A model generated the notes under the pieces. It searched no databases, had not been told where the DNA came from, and saw only the letters and a list, made by a program, of their open reading frames with translations. A program made the position numbers and the translations under genes. From ZAX-1 sp046533095 (GTDB lineage Bacteria; Bacillota; Clostridia; Lachnospirales; Lachnospiraceae): a stretch of DNA of 64,000 nt. Location: assembly GCA_046533095.1 (NCBI GenBank), contig JAJQRA010000019.1:1-64000 (forward strand). The letters run 5' to 3'. Of this stretch, positions 34,160-43,532 are shown in pieces. Numbering within the stretch: position 1 is the stretch's first letter; each line of letters begins with the position of its first letter.

Positions 34160-35251
34160 TCATCTAACCCCCACATTCTTTATGATTGATTGGGCAACTT
34201 CTGTTAAAGGGACGACTTCATCAACAAGCCCTGCTTCTGCTAGGGCTTTTGGCATACCATATACTACACATGTCTGGGCATCCTGGGAAATAACATAAAG
34301 AGCCTTTCTCTTTTTTAATGCTTGAATGCCATCTGTTCCATCTGCACCCATGCCGGTTAGCACGACACAGGTAATTTCATCAAAGCCACTTGTTTTTAAA
34401 GATTGATAGGTAATATTGGCACAAGGCCTTAATCCGCCAATCGGCGGTTCATCATTTAGCCGGATGCAGTGTTCTCCGTCTGCTGTACGAGCGACTTGCA
34501 TATGCTTGCCTCCGGGCGCTACATAGACCCAGCCTTTTTGCAAAATATCCCCTTCTTCTGCCTCCTTTACATGCACTTTGCTCAGTTCATCCAACCTGTC
34601 TGCCATTGATTTTGTAAAACCTTTTGGCATATGCTGCACTAAAACCATAGGTGCATCCATGTTTTGAGGGAGAAATGGGATCACACTCTGTAGCGATTTT
34701 GGTCCACCGGTAGAACAAGCTAAAGCGACAAGCTTTTTGCCTCCTCTCCTTGTGGGGTCTTTTTTACCTGTAGGTGTGGCTTTTGCCTTTAAAGTATCCA
34801 TCGTACGTGCCTTCCCTTTTGGGATTGGGTTTAGAAAACGATCTGTATTTCCGTGCTTGATGATTGCAGACAATACTTCCAGCACCTGTTTCTTAAATTC
34901 TGCGCCTTTTGCTTCAATCACATTATCTGGCTTTGCCACAAAATCCACTGCGCCACGTTCCATCGCAAGCATTGTAATTTTTGCATCTTTTGTCGTTAGT
35001 TTACTAACTACAATAATAGTCGCTTTGATCCTATCCTGCTTTAGCTTTTCCAGTAATTCCAGACCATCCATACGAGGCATGTTGACATCTAGTATCACTC
35101 CATCATATTTCTTTTTCTTTAGTTGCTCATATGCCTCTCGTCCGTCCCTGCATACATCCGTTGCTTGAAACATACTGTCTGTATTGATTATATCACAAAT
35201 AACCCTTCTCATGAGTGCAGAGTCATCAACTACCAAAATATTTTTTTTCAT
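34160..35251 (-). CDS. cheB: Chemoreceptor methylesterase CheB
   Basis: A 363-residue response regulator. The receiver domain reads NILVVDDSALMRRVICDIIN with phospho-acceptor Asp55 (VILDVNMPRMDGLELL). A C-terminal methylesterase has the catalytic triad motifs ACSTGGPKSLQ (Ser), VQHMPKGF (His) and VVLTGMGADGTDG (Asp). It demethylates or deamidates receptors for adaptation. The ATG at 35251 has AGGGGAG before it; the longer frame to 35278 is not needed. No cheR is present in the window. Confidence 0.94.
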   Translation of the reverse strand: MKKNILVVDDSALMRRVICDIINTDSMFQATDVCRDGREAYEQLKKKKYDGVILDVNMPRMDGLELLEKLKQDRIKATIIVVSKLTTKDAKITMLAMERGAVDFVAKPDNVIEAKGAEFKKQVLEVLSAIIKHGNTDRFLNPIPKGKARTMDTLKAKATPTGKKDPTRRGGKKLVALACSTGGPKSLQSVIPFLPQNMDAPMVLVQHMPKGFTKSMADRLDELSKVHVKEAEEGDILQKGWVYVAPGGKHMQVARTADGEHCIRLNDEPPIGGLRPCANITYQSLKTSGFDEITCVVLTGMGADGTDGIQALKKRKALYVISQDAQTCVVYGMPKALAEAGLVDEVVPLTEVAQSIIKNVGVR

Positions 35252-35293
35252 GTTCACTCCCCTCGATGTATCATACAACTATGCTCCGTACGG

Positions 35294-36046
35294 CTAGCCT
35301 CCTAGTATCTTTTTCCTGATTTTACGCTCCTCTTCAAAAATATATTTAATGATCAGATCGCTTATTCTAGGATCCATTACGAAATATTGTATCCGATGGT
35401 CATATTTTATCGGATCTGTACCTGCAATACGTTCACACTTCATTAACTGCCCAATCAAGAAAACTTGACGCGGTATATCTTCAATCATAAGCAGCATCTT
35501 TACGAGTACATAGCTCTTTACATTTCTCTTTTCATCTGCCGCAAAACGAACTCCACCACCGCTTATATCGATGGTCATAGCATGTTTCACTTCATCTTGT
35601 GGATAGAACTGCTTATGATGCTCTTCTATTTTATTTGCTGGGATTTCTGTTGCCTCTTCTTTTGTGATTTCTAAATATTGTATATCCATTGTAGTTTCAA
35701 AACGATAATATTCTCTTCTCTGGTTCCTTAAAAGTCTGGACTGGATTTCGACATACAGCGAATACCGGTTGCCGGTTTTTAAACGTTCTTTTACCTGCGT
35801 AATACAGCTATACATACCCTTCTCCGTATAAAATAGCATTTCATAGCGAAACCCTATATTAAGCAGTACCATCCTTCCCTTATCTGTAGGCATTGCAATT
35901 TCGATTAAATTATTATCTAACACATCGTCAATGACACTTTGGTAGATTTTCGGCTTTTTATCAGGAAAGGTTTCTTCTTCTTTATCTTGGCGCAGAAATC
36001 TTACATCGACCTTATCTCCTGCTGTTAATATATCCTTAAGCATCAT
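35294..36046 (-). CDS. PilZ-domain c-di-GMP effector (YcgR-like), copy 2
   Basis: 250 residues: an N-terminal YcgR-type domain (DILTAGDKVDVRFL…GRMVLLNIGFRYEMLF), then a PilZ domain with both c-di-GMP motifs, R-R-E-Y-Y-R and DISGGGVRF. YcgR proteins slow or stop the flagellar motor when c-di-GMP is high. It is a close paralogue of the gene directly upstream (36,052–36,765), 5 bp away, and keeps all ligand residues, so both copies are probably functional. Confidence 0.85.
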   Translation of the reverse strand: MMLKDILTAGDKVDVRFLRQDKEEETFPDKKPKIYQSVIDDVLDNNLIEIAMPTDKGRMVLLNIGFRYEMLFYTEKGMYSCITQVKERLKTGNRYSLYVEIQSRLLRNQRREYYRFETTMDIQYLEITKEEATEIPANKIEEHHKQFYPQDEVKHAMTIDISGGGVRFAADEKRNVKSYVLVKMLLMIEDIPRQVFLIGQLMKCERIAGTDPIKYDHRIQYFVMDPRISDLIIKYIFEEERKIRKKILGG

Positions 36047-36051
36047 ACCTC

Positions 36052-36765
36052 CTAGCGTCCTTTGCCTCTATTTCTATTTTTTCGTTCCTCGTCAAAAATA
36101 TATTTAATAATCTGTTCCCTTGTTCTAGCGTCTATCTGTAAAAATTGTGTCCGGTGTTCATATTTTTCACGGTCTGTCTCTAGCCGTTTTGATCTCAGCA
36201 ATCGTCCTACCATTTGAAATTGACGATCCATCGTCTCATTCTTAAGCGCCATTTTAACGAACACGCAGCCACTTCTCTCCTCTAGTTCATCTGAAGTGAA
36301 TCGGATACCGCCGCCACTTAAGTCAAGTGCCACCGCATGTTTTATGGCATCCTCTGGATAGTCGTGCCTATGGTGAGCTTCTACTTTCTCTATCGGCATC
36401 TCCGCCTCTTCTTGCGTGATCATCATATAGTCCATATCAACCGCGCATTCAAAACGATAGTATTCCCTCCTTTGTATTTTCTTAAGCTGGGATTTGAGTT
36501 CAATTCGCAATGCATAAAGATTGTCACGCTTATAACGCTCTATAACCTGAGCCGTACAGCGATAAACCCCATTTTCTCCAAAAAATTCCAGTTCATATAA
36601 TAGGTTTAGCGAAAGCACGGCCATCTTCCCTTTTTCCATCGGCATTCCAATTTCCACTTCATCATTGTCTAAGATATCATAAATGGTACTCCGATAGATT
36701 TTGTCTGATTGTTGAAGAATCCTTATTTCAATTTTATCTCCCGCTTTTAATACCTCTTTAACCAT
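36052..36765 (-). CDS. PilZ-domain c-di-GMP effector (YcgR-like), copy 1
   Basis: 237 residues with the same two-domain plan: VLKAGDKIEIRILQQSDK…EKGKMAVLSLNLLYELEF, then PilZ with R-R-E-Y-Y-R and DLSGGGIRFTSDE. Sequence similarity to the next gene over its whole length shows tandem duplication followed by divergence, especially in the loop before PilZ. It lies 125 bp after flhG, past a strong hairpin. Confidence 0.85.
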   Translation of the reverse strand: MVKEVLKAGDKIEIRILQQSDKIYRSTIYDILDNDEVEIGMPMEKGKMAVLSLNLLYELEFFGENGVYRCTAQVIERYKRDNLYALRIELKSQLKKIQRREYYRFECAVDMDYMMITQEEAEMPIEKVEAHHRHDYPEDAIKHAVALDLSGGGIRFTSDELEERSGCVFVKMALKNETMDRQFQMVGRLLRSKRLETDREKYEHRTQFLQIDARTREQIIKYIFDEERKNRNRGKGR

Positions 36766-36830
36766 TGTTTTTCCTCAACTCCCATCTATCCTTCTTTAGT
36801 GGATATTTACATCTAAACTTATTGCAACAT

Positions 36831-36863
36831 CGCTTGGTGTTTTGCTATGCAAAACATCAAGCG
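36831..36863. other. 15-bp-stem intercistronic hairpin between flhG and pilZ
   Basis: CGCTTGGTGTTTTGC / GCAAAACATCAAGCG (one G·U position, 3-nt loop). No T-run follows on the minus strand, so it looks like an mRNA processing or stability structure rather than a terminator. Confidence 0.5.
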
Positions 36864-36890
36864 TTACTGATGGGTTAAATATTTACTTCT

Positions 36891-37772
36891 TTAATTTTTT
36901 TTATAGAAAAAATTTAAAAACAATTGTGTGATACCAAGTTTGACTTCCGGTTGATTCCTATGATTGTACATAAGATTATCTGCCAATATTTCAAATGCCT
37001 GAGAAGATTTTGCATCAGGATAGGCAAGTGTAACAGGTTCCTGCATCCGAATTGCCTTTTCAATGGCGTCATCTTGCGGTATCATACCCAAATAATTGAG
37101 TTTTCCTTTTAAAAATTGGCTTACGACTGCATTTAACTTGTCATAAACCGCAAGCCCATCTTCTGCCGATGTGACTTTATTTGCAATTACTTTAATCGAT
37201 GATCCTTCCCTTCGATAATTAGGGTTACGATGCAATGCTTTTAACAGGGAATATGCATCCGTAAGGGAACTCGGCTCAGATGTTGTAATGAGCAGTACCT
37301 CAGGGCATGTCATAACAAATTCTAGTACGCTGTCTGAAATGCCGGCTCCGGTATCTACGATAATAACATCTGCAAGTGCATCTAAATCTTTCAAATTTCG
37401 AATTAAGTATGTAATTTGATCACGTGCAAGATTATTCACCCCGGCAATTCCAGAGCCACCAGAAACAAAACCAATGTCAAGTGGCCCTGTTGTAATAATA
37501 TCTTGAATATTTTTCCCTCTATAAATTAAGTCACTTAAATTATATTTAGGGATTGTGCCAAACATAACCTCTATATTTGCAAGTCCAAAGTCAGCATCAA
37601 AAATAATGACACGTTTCCCCAACTTTCGTAATTGCACTGCCAGATTAACTGCTATATTGGATTTCCCTACACCACCCTTTCCGCTTGTTATGGTAAATAC
37701 ACGGGCCGTAGGGACAGGGCTTTGGTTCTTTTGTTTGATTATATTTCTCAGTTGTTCAGCCTGATCTGTCAT
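36891..37772 (-). CDS. flhG: MinD/ParA-like ATPase FlhG
   Basis: The 293-residue ATPase has a deviant Walker A motif (TSGKGGVGKSNIAVNLAVQL), IIFDADFGLANIEVMFG and VIIVDTGAGIS. FlhG sets flagellar number and position with the SRP-type GTPase FlhF, whose gene lies 3 bp upstream. An N-terminal Gln/Arg-rich helix (DQAEQLRNIIKQKN) that would stimulate FlhF GTPase activity is present. Confidence 0.92.
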   Translation of the reverse strand: MTDQAEQLRNIIKQKNQSPVPTARVFTITSGKGGVGKSNIAVNLAVQLRKLGKRVIIFDADFGLANIEVMFGTIPKYNLSDLIYRGKNIQDIITTGPLDIGFVSGGSGIAGVNNLARDQITYLIRNLKDLDALADVIIVDTGAGISDSVLEFVMTCPEVLLITTSEPSSLTDAYSLLKALHRNPNYRREGSSIKVIANKVTSAEDGLAVYDKLNAVVSQFLKGKLNYLGMIPQDDAIEKAIRMQEPVTLAYPDAKSSQAFEILADNLMYNHRNQPEVKLGITQLFLNFFYKKN

Positions 37773-37775
37773 ATG

Positions 37776-39164
37776 CTACTTCCCTCCAAGCAAGAGCTTC
37801 ACGGTTTTTTGGGTGTTAAAAACCTCAATATCTTCCGGTACATTTTGCCCATATGTTGCATAGGACAACTCCGCACCTGTATACATCTTCATATTAAAAA
37901 TATTGCCATAGCTTGTTGTTTCATCTAATTTGGTAAAAATCATTTTAAAGTTAGTTATTTCTTTATAGGTATCCGCTATTTCCGTCAAATCCCTATATTT
38001 TGTCGTTGCACTTAAAACCAGATACACTTCCTTTTCATATTTTTTATCGACATTATCAATTAAATATTTTATATCATCCCTTTGTATATTGTTTCGATGG
38101 GAAAATCCCGCTGTATCCACCAGCACATAATCGTAGTCCAACACATTTTCGATTGCCTCATTTAATTCTTCGGGTGAATAAATAATCGATAATGGCGTAT
38201 CCAATATATTTGCATAGGTTCGAAGCTGTTCTGCCGCCGCGATTCGGTAGGTATCCGCCGTCAACATCGCAATTTTCTTACCATACTCCACCTTATACTT
38301 CGATGCAATTTTCGCAATCGTTGTTGTTTTTCCTACACCGGTAGGTCCAATGAAAAACACAATTTTGGGCTTTTTTTCAGCATGCTCCATTGCCTGTGGC
38401 TGTCCAAACTTTAAGATCATTTTTTGGTATATATTTGAAAGAATAAAATCTACACTGTAGCCATTGCGCATAATTTTTTCTACTTCGTCCAATATTTGAT
38501 TTGCATATTTCTCATCGATTTCATTTTCCAGCATTGTGCTATAAATCATCTTCAAGAAAGCAAAGTTTTCATCCGGCGCGGCATTTTCTTTTAAAGGTTG
38601 ATCATCTGAAATAATGTCAGATGGCACAAGTTTTTTTTCTAAGAGGGATTGGAGGCTCTCAAGCTTTTCTTCCAACCCATTTGTATTGGTTTCCCGCAAG
38701 TTTTCTTTCCTTCGTTCCGGAGTTGCCTGTGCCTCTGAATTTAGCTGCTCCCCAAGGCTCATTTGAGCCACTGGGGTTGCTTGCCTGCCTAAGCTCATTT
38801 GGCCTGCCGGGTTTGCTTGTCCCCCCTGGCTCATTTGACCTGCTAGGTTTGCTTGTCCCTTCGGGTTCGCCGGTTGCTTTGCCGTATATTTTTCTATCCC
38901 AGGGACAGAAATTTGTTCGTCTGCCAATACATTGATATTTCCTCGTGCATGAAGCGGCGACATCAATGCCTTTGCCGGATTCATTGCCCGTTCTTCCTCT
39001 TCCATTGCAGCAGTTACTTCATAGGTTGCCCCTTTAAGCGACTTAAATATTCCTTTTGATTTCACCGCCTTGACATTCATAATAACTGTTCCGGCCCCGA
39101 ATTCTTCTTTTGCTTTTGCGATTGCCTCTTCTTCTGTTTTACCTTCAAATTTCTTGATTGTCAT
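37776..39164 (-). CDS. flhF: SRP-like GTPase FlhF
   Basis: The 462-residue protein has an N-terminal B domain (KKFEGKTEEEAIAKAKEEFG), a low-complexity linker, and a C-terminal NG domain with FFIGPTGVGKTTTIAKIA, MLTADTYRIAAAEQLRTYA and VLVDTAGFSHRN. It recruits the first flagellar components to the membrane site. The linker (about 100–165) contains near-repeats of QANPAGQMSLG. Its ATG overlaps the flhA stop (ATGA). Confidence 0.93.
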   Translation of the reverse strand: MTIKKFEGKTEEEAIAKAKEEFGAGTVIMNVKAVKSKGIFKSLKGATYEVTAAMEEEERAMNPAKALMSPLHARGNINVLADEQISVPGIEKYTAKQPANPKGQANLAGQMSQGGQANPAGQMSLGRQATPVAQMSLGEQLNSEAQATPERRKENLRETNTNGLEEKLESLQSLLEKKLVPSDIISDDQPLKENAAPDENFAFLKMIYSTMLENEIDEKYANQILDEVEKIMRNGYSVDFILSNIYQKMILKFGQPQAMEHAEKKPKIVFFIGPTGVGKTTTIAKIASKYKVEYGKKIAMLTADTYRIAAAEQLRTYANILDTPLSIIYSPEELNEAIENVLDYDYVLVDTAGFSHRNNIQRDDIKYLIDNVDKKYEKEVYLVLSATTKYRDLTEIADTYKEITNFKMIFTKLDETTSYGNIFNMKMYTGAELSYATYGQNVPEDIEVFNTQKTVKLLLGGK

Positions 39165-41203
39165 GAAATACTCACCATCCCGACTGACTGCAATTCGATA
39201 TTTGACTCAATTTCATTATATGAAACTACGATCAGATCTTTATAATAGTCTTCTGTTAATTTTTTAAAGTACATACGCACAATTGGTGATGTAATCACAA
39301 TTGCGCTCTTGCCTAAATTTTCAAGTTTTGTGATTTCCTCTTCTAAAGATTTCATAATTGCTTTTGTTTTTTCCGGATCTAGCGTCAAGTATGCGCCTTG
39401 TTCCGTTTGTTTTACCGATGCCATGATTTCCTGTTCTGCGCCCGGATCTAAAGTGACGACGCTCGTGACTTCATTCGGCGGAAAATACTTATTTGATATG
39501 GCACGTTTTAGGGTCTGCCTTGTATACTCGGTCAATACATCCGTATCCCTTGTGGTCGCCGCATGATCTGCCAGCGTTTCAAAGATAGACAACAAATCCC
39601 GAATTGATATCCCCTCCTGCAATAAGTTTTGCAGAACCTTTTGGATTTCGCCAATCCCTAAAAGCTTTGGTATGAGTTCCTCAACAAGTGCAGGGTTGCT
39701 TTCCTTTATATTATTGACAAGATTTGAAACATCTTGCCTTGACAATAGTTCTGCAATGTGGCTTCGAATCACTTCCGTTAGATGGGTAGCAATAATCGAT
39801 GGCGGATCGACCACCGTATAGCCAAGACTTTCTGCACGCTCCCTTTGGCTTTCCGTAATCCAGATTGCCGGCAAGTGAAACGATGGTTCAAAAGTTGGTA
39901 TCCCTGAAATTTCTTCTTCTACAAAGCCCGGATTCATTGCCATGTAATGGTCAAACAGAATTTCTCCCTCGTTGATTTGGATGCCTTTAATTTTGATAAT
40001 ATACTGGTTTGGATTTAACTGGATATTATCACGTAAACGAATAATTGGTACAACCGTACCAAGTTCCAACGCAATTTGCCGGCGAATCATAACCACCCGA
40101 TCCAATAAATCACCGCCTTGGTTGACATCGGCTAAGGGGATAATTCCATATCCAAATTCCAGCTCAATTGGGTCTACTTGAAGCAGTGAAACTACATTTT
40201 CAGGCCTGCGTATTTCATTCGCTTCTGCCTCCGCTTCATCTGCACCCACTTCAGCTTCAATTTCTTTTAAGCTGATTGCGTTTGCCATAGACCTTCCTGC
40301 CACAATAAATGCTCCACCCATTGCGATAAATAATACCCAGCTTAACGGAGTCACAATCCCAAGAAAAATCAATACCGCTCCGGAAATATAGAGTGCCCGT
40401 GGTACGCCAAACAGTTGCTTGACCAAGGAGTCTGCAAAATCTGCTTCTTTTGATGCCTTAGACACCAGTATACCTGTTGCCAGCGAAATTAGCAAGGAAG
40501 GAATCTGGCTTGTAAGCCCATCACCGATGGTCAGTACACCGTATTGATTAATAGCGTCTCCAATTTCAAAACCTTGACGCAGCATCCCCATGGCAGTACC
40601 TCCGATTACGTTGATGAAGGTAATAATAAGCCCTGCCATTGCATCTCCCTTTACATACTTCGTAGCACCGTCCATTGCTCCAAAAAAACTGGATTCCTGC
40701 TGTATTTTATCTCTTCGCTCACGTGCCTGCTTTTCATTGATAGCCCCGGTATTTAAATCTGCATCAATTGCCATCTGCTTTCCCGGCATTGCATCTAGTG
40801 TAAATCTTGCAGTTACTTCTGAGATTCGTTCAGACCCTTTATTTATTACAATAAACTGGATAACAACCAAAATAATAAACACAATTGCACCGATAACAAG
40901 ATCGTTGCCCCCAACAAATTCCCCAAATGTCCGAACAACATTTCCCGGATTACCTGATGTTAAAATCAAACGGGTTGAAGATACGTTTAAGGATATCCGA
41001 AAAAGGGTGGTAAACAAAAGCAGTGTTGGAAAGAAAGACATATCCAATACTTCCCTTACAAATATTGCATTCAGTAAAACGATTAATGCAATTGATATAT
41101 TAAAGGCAAGCAGAATATCTAGTAAAAATGAGGGGATTGGTATAATAAAAAACATGATGGCTGCCAGTACATATAATGCGATTCCCACATTAGCCCATTT
41201 CAT
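39161..41203 (-). CDS. flhA: Flagellar export apparatus protein FlhA
   Basis: A 680-residue export-gate protein. Eight N-terminal membrane segments begin near GIALYVLAAIMFFIIPIPSF, with the FHIPEP-type loop RFTLDAMPGKQMAIDADLNTG and a large cytosolic domain (about 330–680) that docks export substrates. It couples the proton-motive force to secretion. I set the start at the ATG at 41203, 9 nt after AGGAG; the frame to 41269 would add an unusual Cys/His-rich leader. Confidence 0.94.
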   Translation of the reverse strand: MKWANVGIALYVLAAIMFFIIPIPSFLLDILLAFNISIALIVLLNAIFVREVLDMSFFPTLLLFTTLFRISLNVSSTRLILTSGNPGNVVRTFGEFVGGNDLVIGAIVFIILVVIQFIVINKGSERISEVTARFTLDAMPGKQMAIDADLNTGAINEKQARERRDKIQQESSFFGAMDGATKYVKGDAMAGLIITFINVIGGTAMGMLRQGFEIGDAINQYGVLTIGDGLTSQIPSLLISLATGILVSKASKEADFADSLVKQLFGVPRALYISGAVLIFLGIVTPLSWVLFIAMGGAFIVAGRSMANAISLKEIEAEVGADEAEAEANEIRRPENVVSLLQVDPIELEFGYGIIPLADVNQGGDLLDRVVMIRRQIALELGTVVPIIRLRDNIQLNPNQYIIKIKGIQINEGEILFDHYMAMNPGFVEEEISGIPTFEPSFHLPAIWITESQRERAESLGYTVVDPPSIIATHLTEVIRSHIAELLSRQDVSNLVNNIKESNPALVEELIPKLLGIGEIQKVLQNLLQEGISIRDLLSIFETLADHAATTRDTDVLTEYTRQTLKRAISNKYFPPNEVTSVVTLDPGAEQEIMASVKQTEQGAYLTLDPEKTKAIMKSLEEEITKLENLGKSAIVITSPIVRMYFKKLTEDYYKDLIVVSYNEIESNIELQSVGMVSIS

Positions 41204-41320
41204 AACCTTTTGCTCCTGTCTGCATTTTTTACATGCATATTGCATTGCTTCGTGCAAATGCGCGCTCAACCAACGGTACTTTTATTTGGTTGTAATGCTT
41301 CCTTGATTTTTGTTCTTTTG

Positions 41321-42448
41321 CTATTTATGTTTCAGGCTATATACAAATGCCAATACTTCGGCAACTGCCTGATAAAGCTCTGGCGGTACTTCTTGTCCAA
41401 TATCTACAGTGGTATATAGCATACGCGCCAAAGGCTTATTTTCAACAATTTCAATCTGGTGTTCTTTCGCCGTTTCACGGATTTTAAGTGCCAGATAATC
41501 TTCTCCTTTGGCAATCAAAAGAGGTGCGCGGTTTTGTTCTGCATCATATTTGATTGCTACTGCAAGATGCGTAGGGTTTGTGATAACAACATCTGCCTTT
41601 GGCAGATCCTGCATCATACGCCTTTGCGACGCCTCACGCATCCTTTGCCGCTGACGCCCTTTAATTTCAGGATTTCCTTCTATATTCTTGAATTCATCCT
41701 TCACTTCTTGCTTGGTCATTTTCATATCTTCTTTAAATTTATGTTTTTGGTAAACAAAGTCGATAATGGCTACGATTAAATAAACATAGGCAATCTTTAA
41801 TCCAATATCGATTACAATGGAGCCGATCAGTAAAATTACACTCATTAGCGGAATATCATAAATAAAAAGTAAAACGTCTTTCTGATCCTTGATAGAATCG
41901 TATGCAAGATACCCCATCAAAAGAAGTTTGGCAAGCGATTTCGCTAATTCAAATAGGGAATCCTTGGAAAAAATACGCTTAAATCCACTCACTGGATTAA
42001 TCTTGCTTAATTTCGGCATCATTGGCTTTGCCGTAGGCCTCCACCCTACCTGAACCAGATTCACAAGTATAGCTGTTGCCAGCCCCGCAATAAAAAACGG
42101 TGCACAAATTTTTAAAATTGATACCAATACAGAATTTATTAAGCCTGCCACCATCTGGCTAGGCATCTGATTGCTTCCCGCTGTAACAAAATCCGGAATT
42201 TTCGTATAAATTTCTTTAAAACCTAAAATAAAGCTATTCCCTACATAAGGAATATAAAGCTTAAGCATAAAAAACAATACGATCAAGTCCACTGCAAGCG
42301 TCAATTCTTTGCTCTTAGCAACTTGTCCCTCTTTTCGTGCATCACCTAATTTTTTAGCTGTTGCCGGTTCTGTCTTTTCACCGCCCGGCCCATCTTTTGC
42401 AAACCACTGGAGGTTATACTTTAATACGAAAAGCTTTTTATCATTCAA
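41321..42448 (-). CDS. flhB: Flagellar export substrate-specificity switch FlhB
   Basis: The 375-residue protein starts at TTG (NDKKLFVLKYNLQWFAKDGP). Four membrane segments are followed by a cytosolic tail with the self-cleavage site N-P-T-H in VVITNPTHLAVAIKYD, needed to switch from hook to filament export. The order fliR-flhB-flhA is usual in Firmicutes. GAAGGA before the TTG overlaps the fliR stop region. Confidence 0.93.
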   Translation of the reverse strand: MNDKKLFVLKYNLQWFAKDGPGGEKTEPATAKKLGDARKEGQVAKSKELTLAVDLIVLFFMLKLYIPYVGNSFILGFKEIYTKIPDFVTAGSNQMPSQMVAGLINSVLVSILKICAPFFIAGLATAILVNLVQVGWRPTAKPMMPKLSKINPVSGFKRIFSKDSLFELAKSLAKLLLMGYLAYDSIKDQKDVLLFIYDIPLMSVILLIGSIVIDIGLKIAYVYLIVAIIDFVYQKHKFKEDMKMTKQEVKDEFKNIEGNPEIKGRQRQRMREASQRRMMQDLPKADVVITNPTHLAVAIKYDAEQNRAPLLIAKGEDYLALKIRETAKEHQIEIVENKPLARMLYTTVDIGQEVPPELYQAVAEVLAFVYSLKHK

Positions 42449-42449
42449 T

Positions 42450-43235
42450 TTAATACATTCCTTCGATAAATAAAACCATCATTTTTTTCATTTCTGTAAA
42501 AATAAAATTGGCTACGTCCGGCAATAGCACAGCACTTACAAACATAATAATCAAACCAATTAGCACTTTTAGCTGCATACCTATCGCAAACATATTCATT
42601 TGCGGGGATACTTTTGCCAGTATGCCCAGTATACAATTTAAAATAAGGCTACAGGCAAAGATGGGCAGGATAATGCGAAAGCCAATCACAAGCATATCCA
42701 GCATATAAGTTGCCATGGACAGCAACAAATGGTCCCAGTCAAATACCACCTCATTTACGGGTATCACCTGAAAAGAATCGATCGCCGCCCGTAATATATA
42801 GTGATGCATATCCGTAACGACCAATAGGAGCATAATCAAATTGTTGTACAATGTGCCGGAAACACCCGACTGTGTATTATTAATCGGATCAAACATACTT
42901 GCCATAGACAGTCCAATTTCCATGTCAATCATTTTCCCCGAGAACGCAATAATGGAATTACAAATATTGGCCCCAAGTCCAATGAGCACCCCTGTAATCC
43001 CTTCCTTTACTACGATGACAGCATACTCAATCACTCCGGTATATTCCAAAACATTTTTTGGTAGAACCAGTTGATATAAAACGAGTGCCACCAAAGCGGA
43101 AAAGCCTATTTTCACCCGGTTTGGCGTGGTATTAGTCATTCCAAAAAATGGTGCAACATACACAAAGGAAGCAATTCTTACTAATATCATCAAAAAATAT
43201 TCAAATGTCACTAACGTAAAGCTATAGTTAACCAT
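42450..43235 (-). CDS. fliR: Flagellar export gate protein FliR
   Basis: The 261-residue multi-pass membrane protein has the usual FliR pattern: LVRIASFVYVAPFFGMTNTT, KIGFSALVALVL, GKMIDMEIGLSMASMFDPI and NMFAIGMQLKVLIGLIIMF. In working flagella it joins FliP5 and FliQ4 in the export gate. It is full length here, unlike fliP two genes upstream. Confidence 0.93.
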   Translation of the reverse strand: MVNYSFTLVTFEYFLMILVRIASFVYVAPFFGMTNTTPNRVKIGFSALVALVLYQLVLPKNVLEYTGVIEYAVIVVKEGITGVLIGLGANICNSIIAFSGKMIDMEIGLSMASMFDPINNTQSGVSGTLYNNLIMLLLVVTDMHHYILRAAIDSFQVIPVNEVVFDWDHLLLSMATYMLDMLVIGFRIILPIFACSLILNCILGILAKVSPQMNMFAIGMQLKVLIGLIIMFVSAVLLPDVANFIFTEMKKMMVLFIEGMY

Positions 43236-43245
43236 ATAGATAACC

Positions 43246-43518
43246 CTAGCTTAAGTAGATGCTAAAATTGCTCCACAACTCTGTCATAAAGCTTGTCAAA
43301 CTATTCATCATCCAAGAACCAATCAGCATTAATCCCAGAAAAACAGCGATTACTTTCGGAACAAAGGTCATCGTCTGTTCTTGAATCGATGTTACTGTTT
43401 GGAAAATACTGATAATTAAGCCAACCACCAATGATATAATCAGTAGCGGCGCTGATACTTTTACCATTAAAAATATCGTTTCTTTTGCAATATCTAAAAC
43501 CTGCTCTTGTGTTATCAA
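43246..43518 (-). CDS. fliQ: Flagellar export gate protein FliQ
   Basis: The 90-residue protein has two membrane segments (APLLIISLVVGLIISIFQ and VIAVFLGLMLIGSWMM) and the signature QTVTSIQEQTMTFVPKV. It starts at TTG (ITQEQVLDIAKE) with GAGAGGTGG upstream; that site directly adjoins the shortened fliP stop. Full length. Confidence 0.93.
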   Translation of the reverse strand: MITQEQVLDIAKETIFLMVKVSAPLLIISLVVGLIISIFQTVTSIQEQTMTFVPKVIAVFLGLMLIGSWMMNSLTSFMTELWSNFSIYLS

Positions 43519-43532
43519 ATTTTACCACCTCT

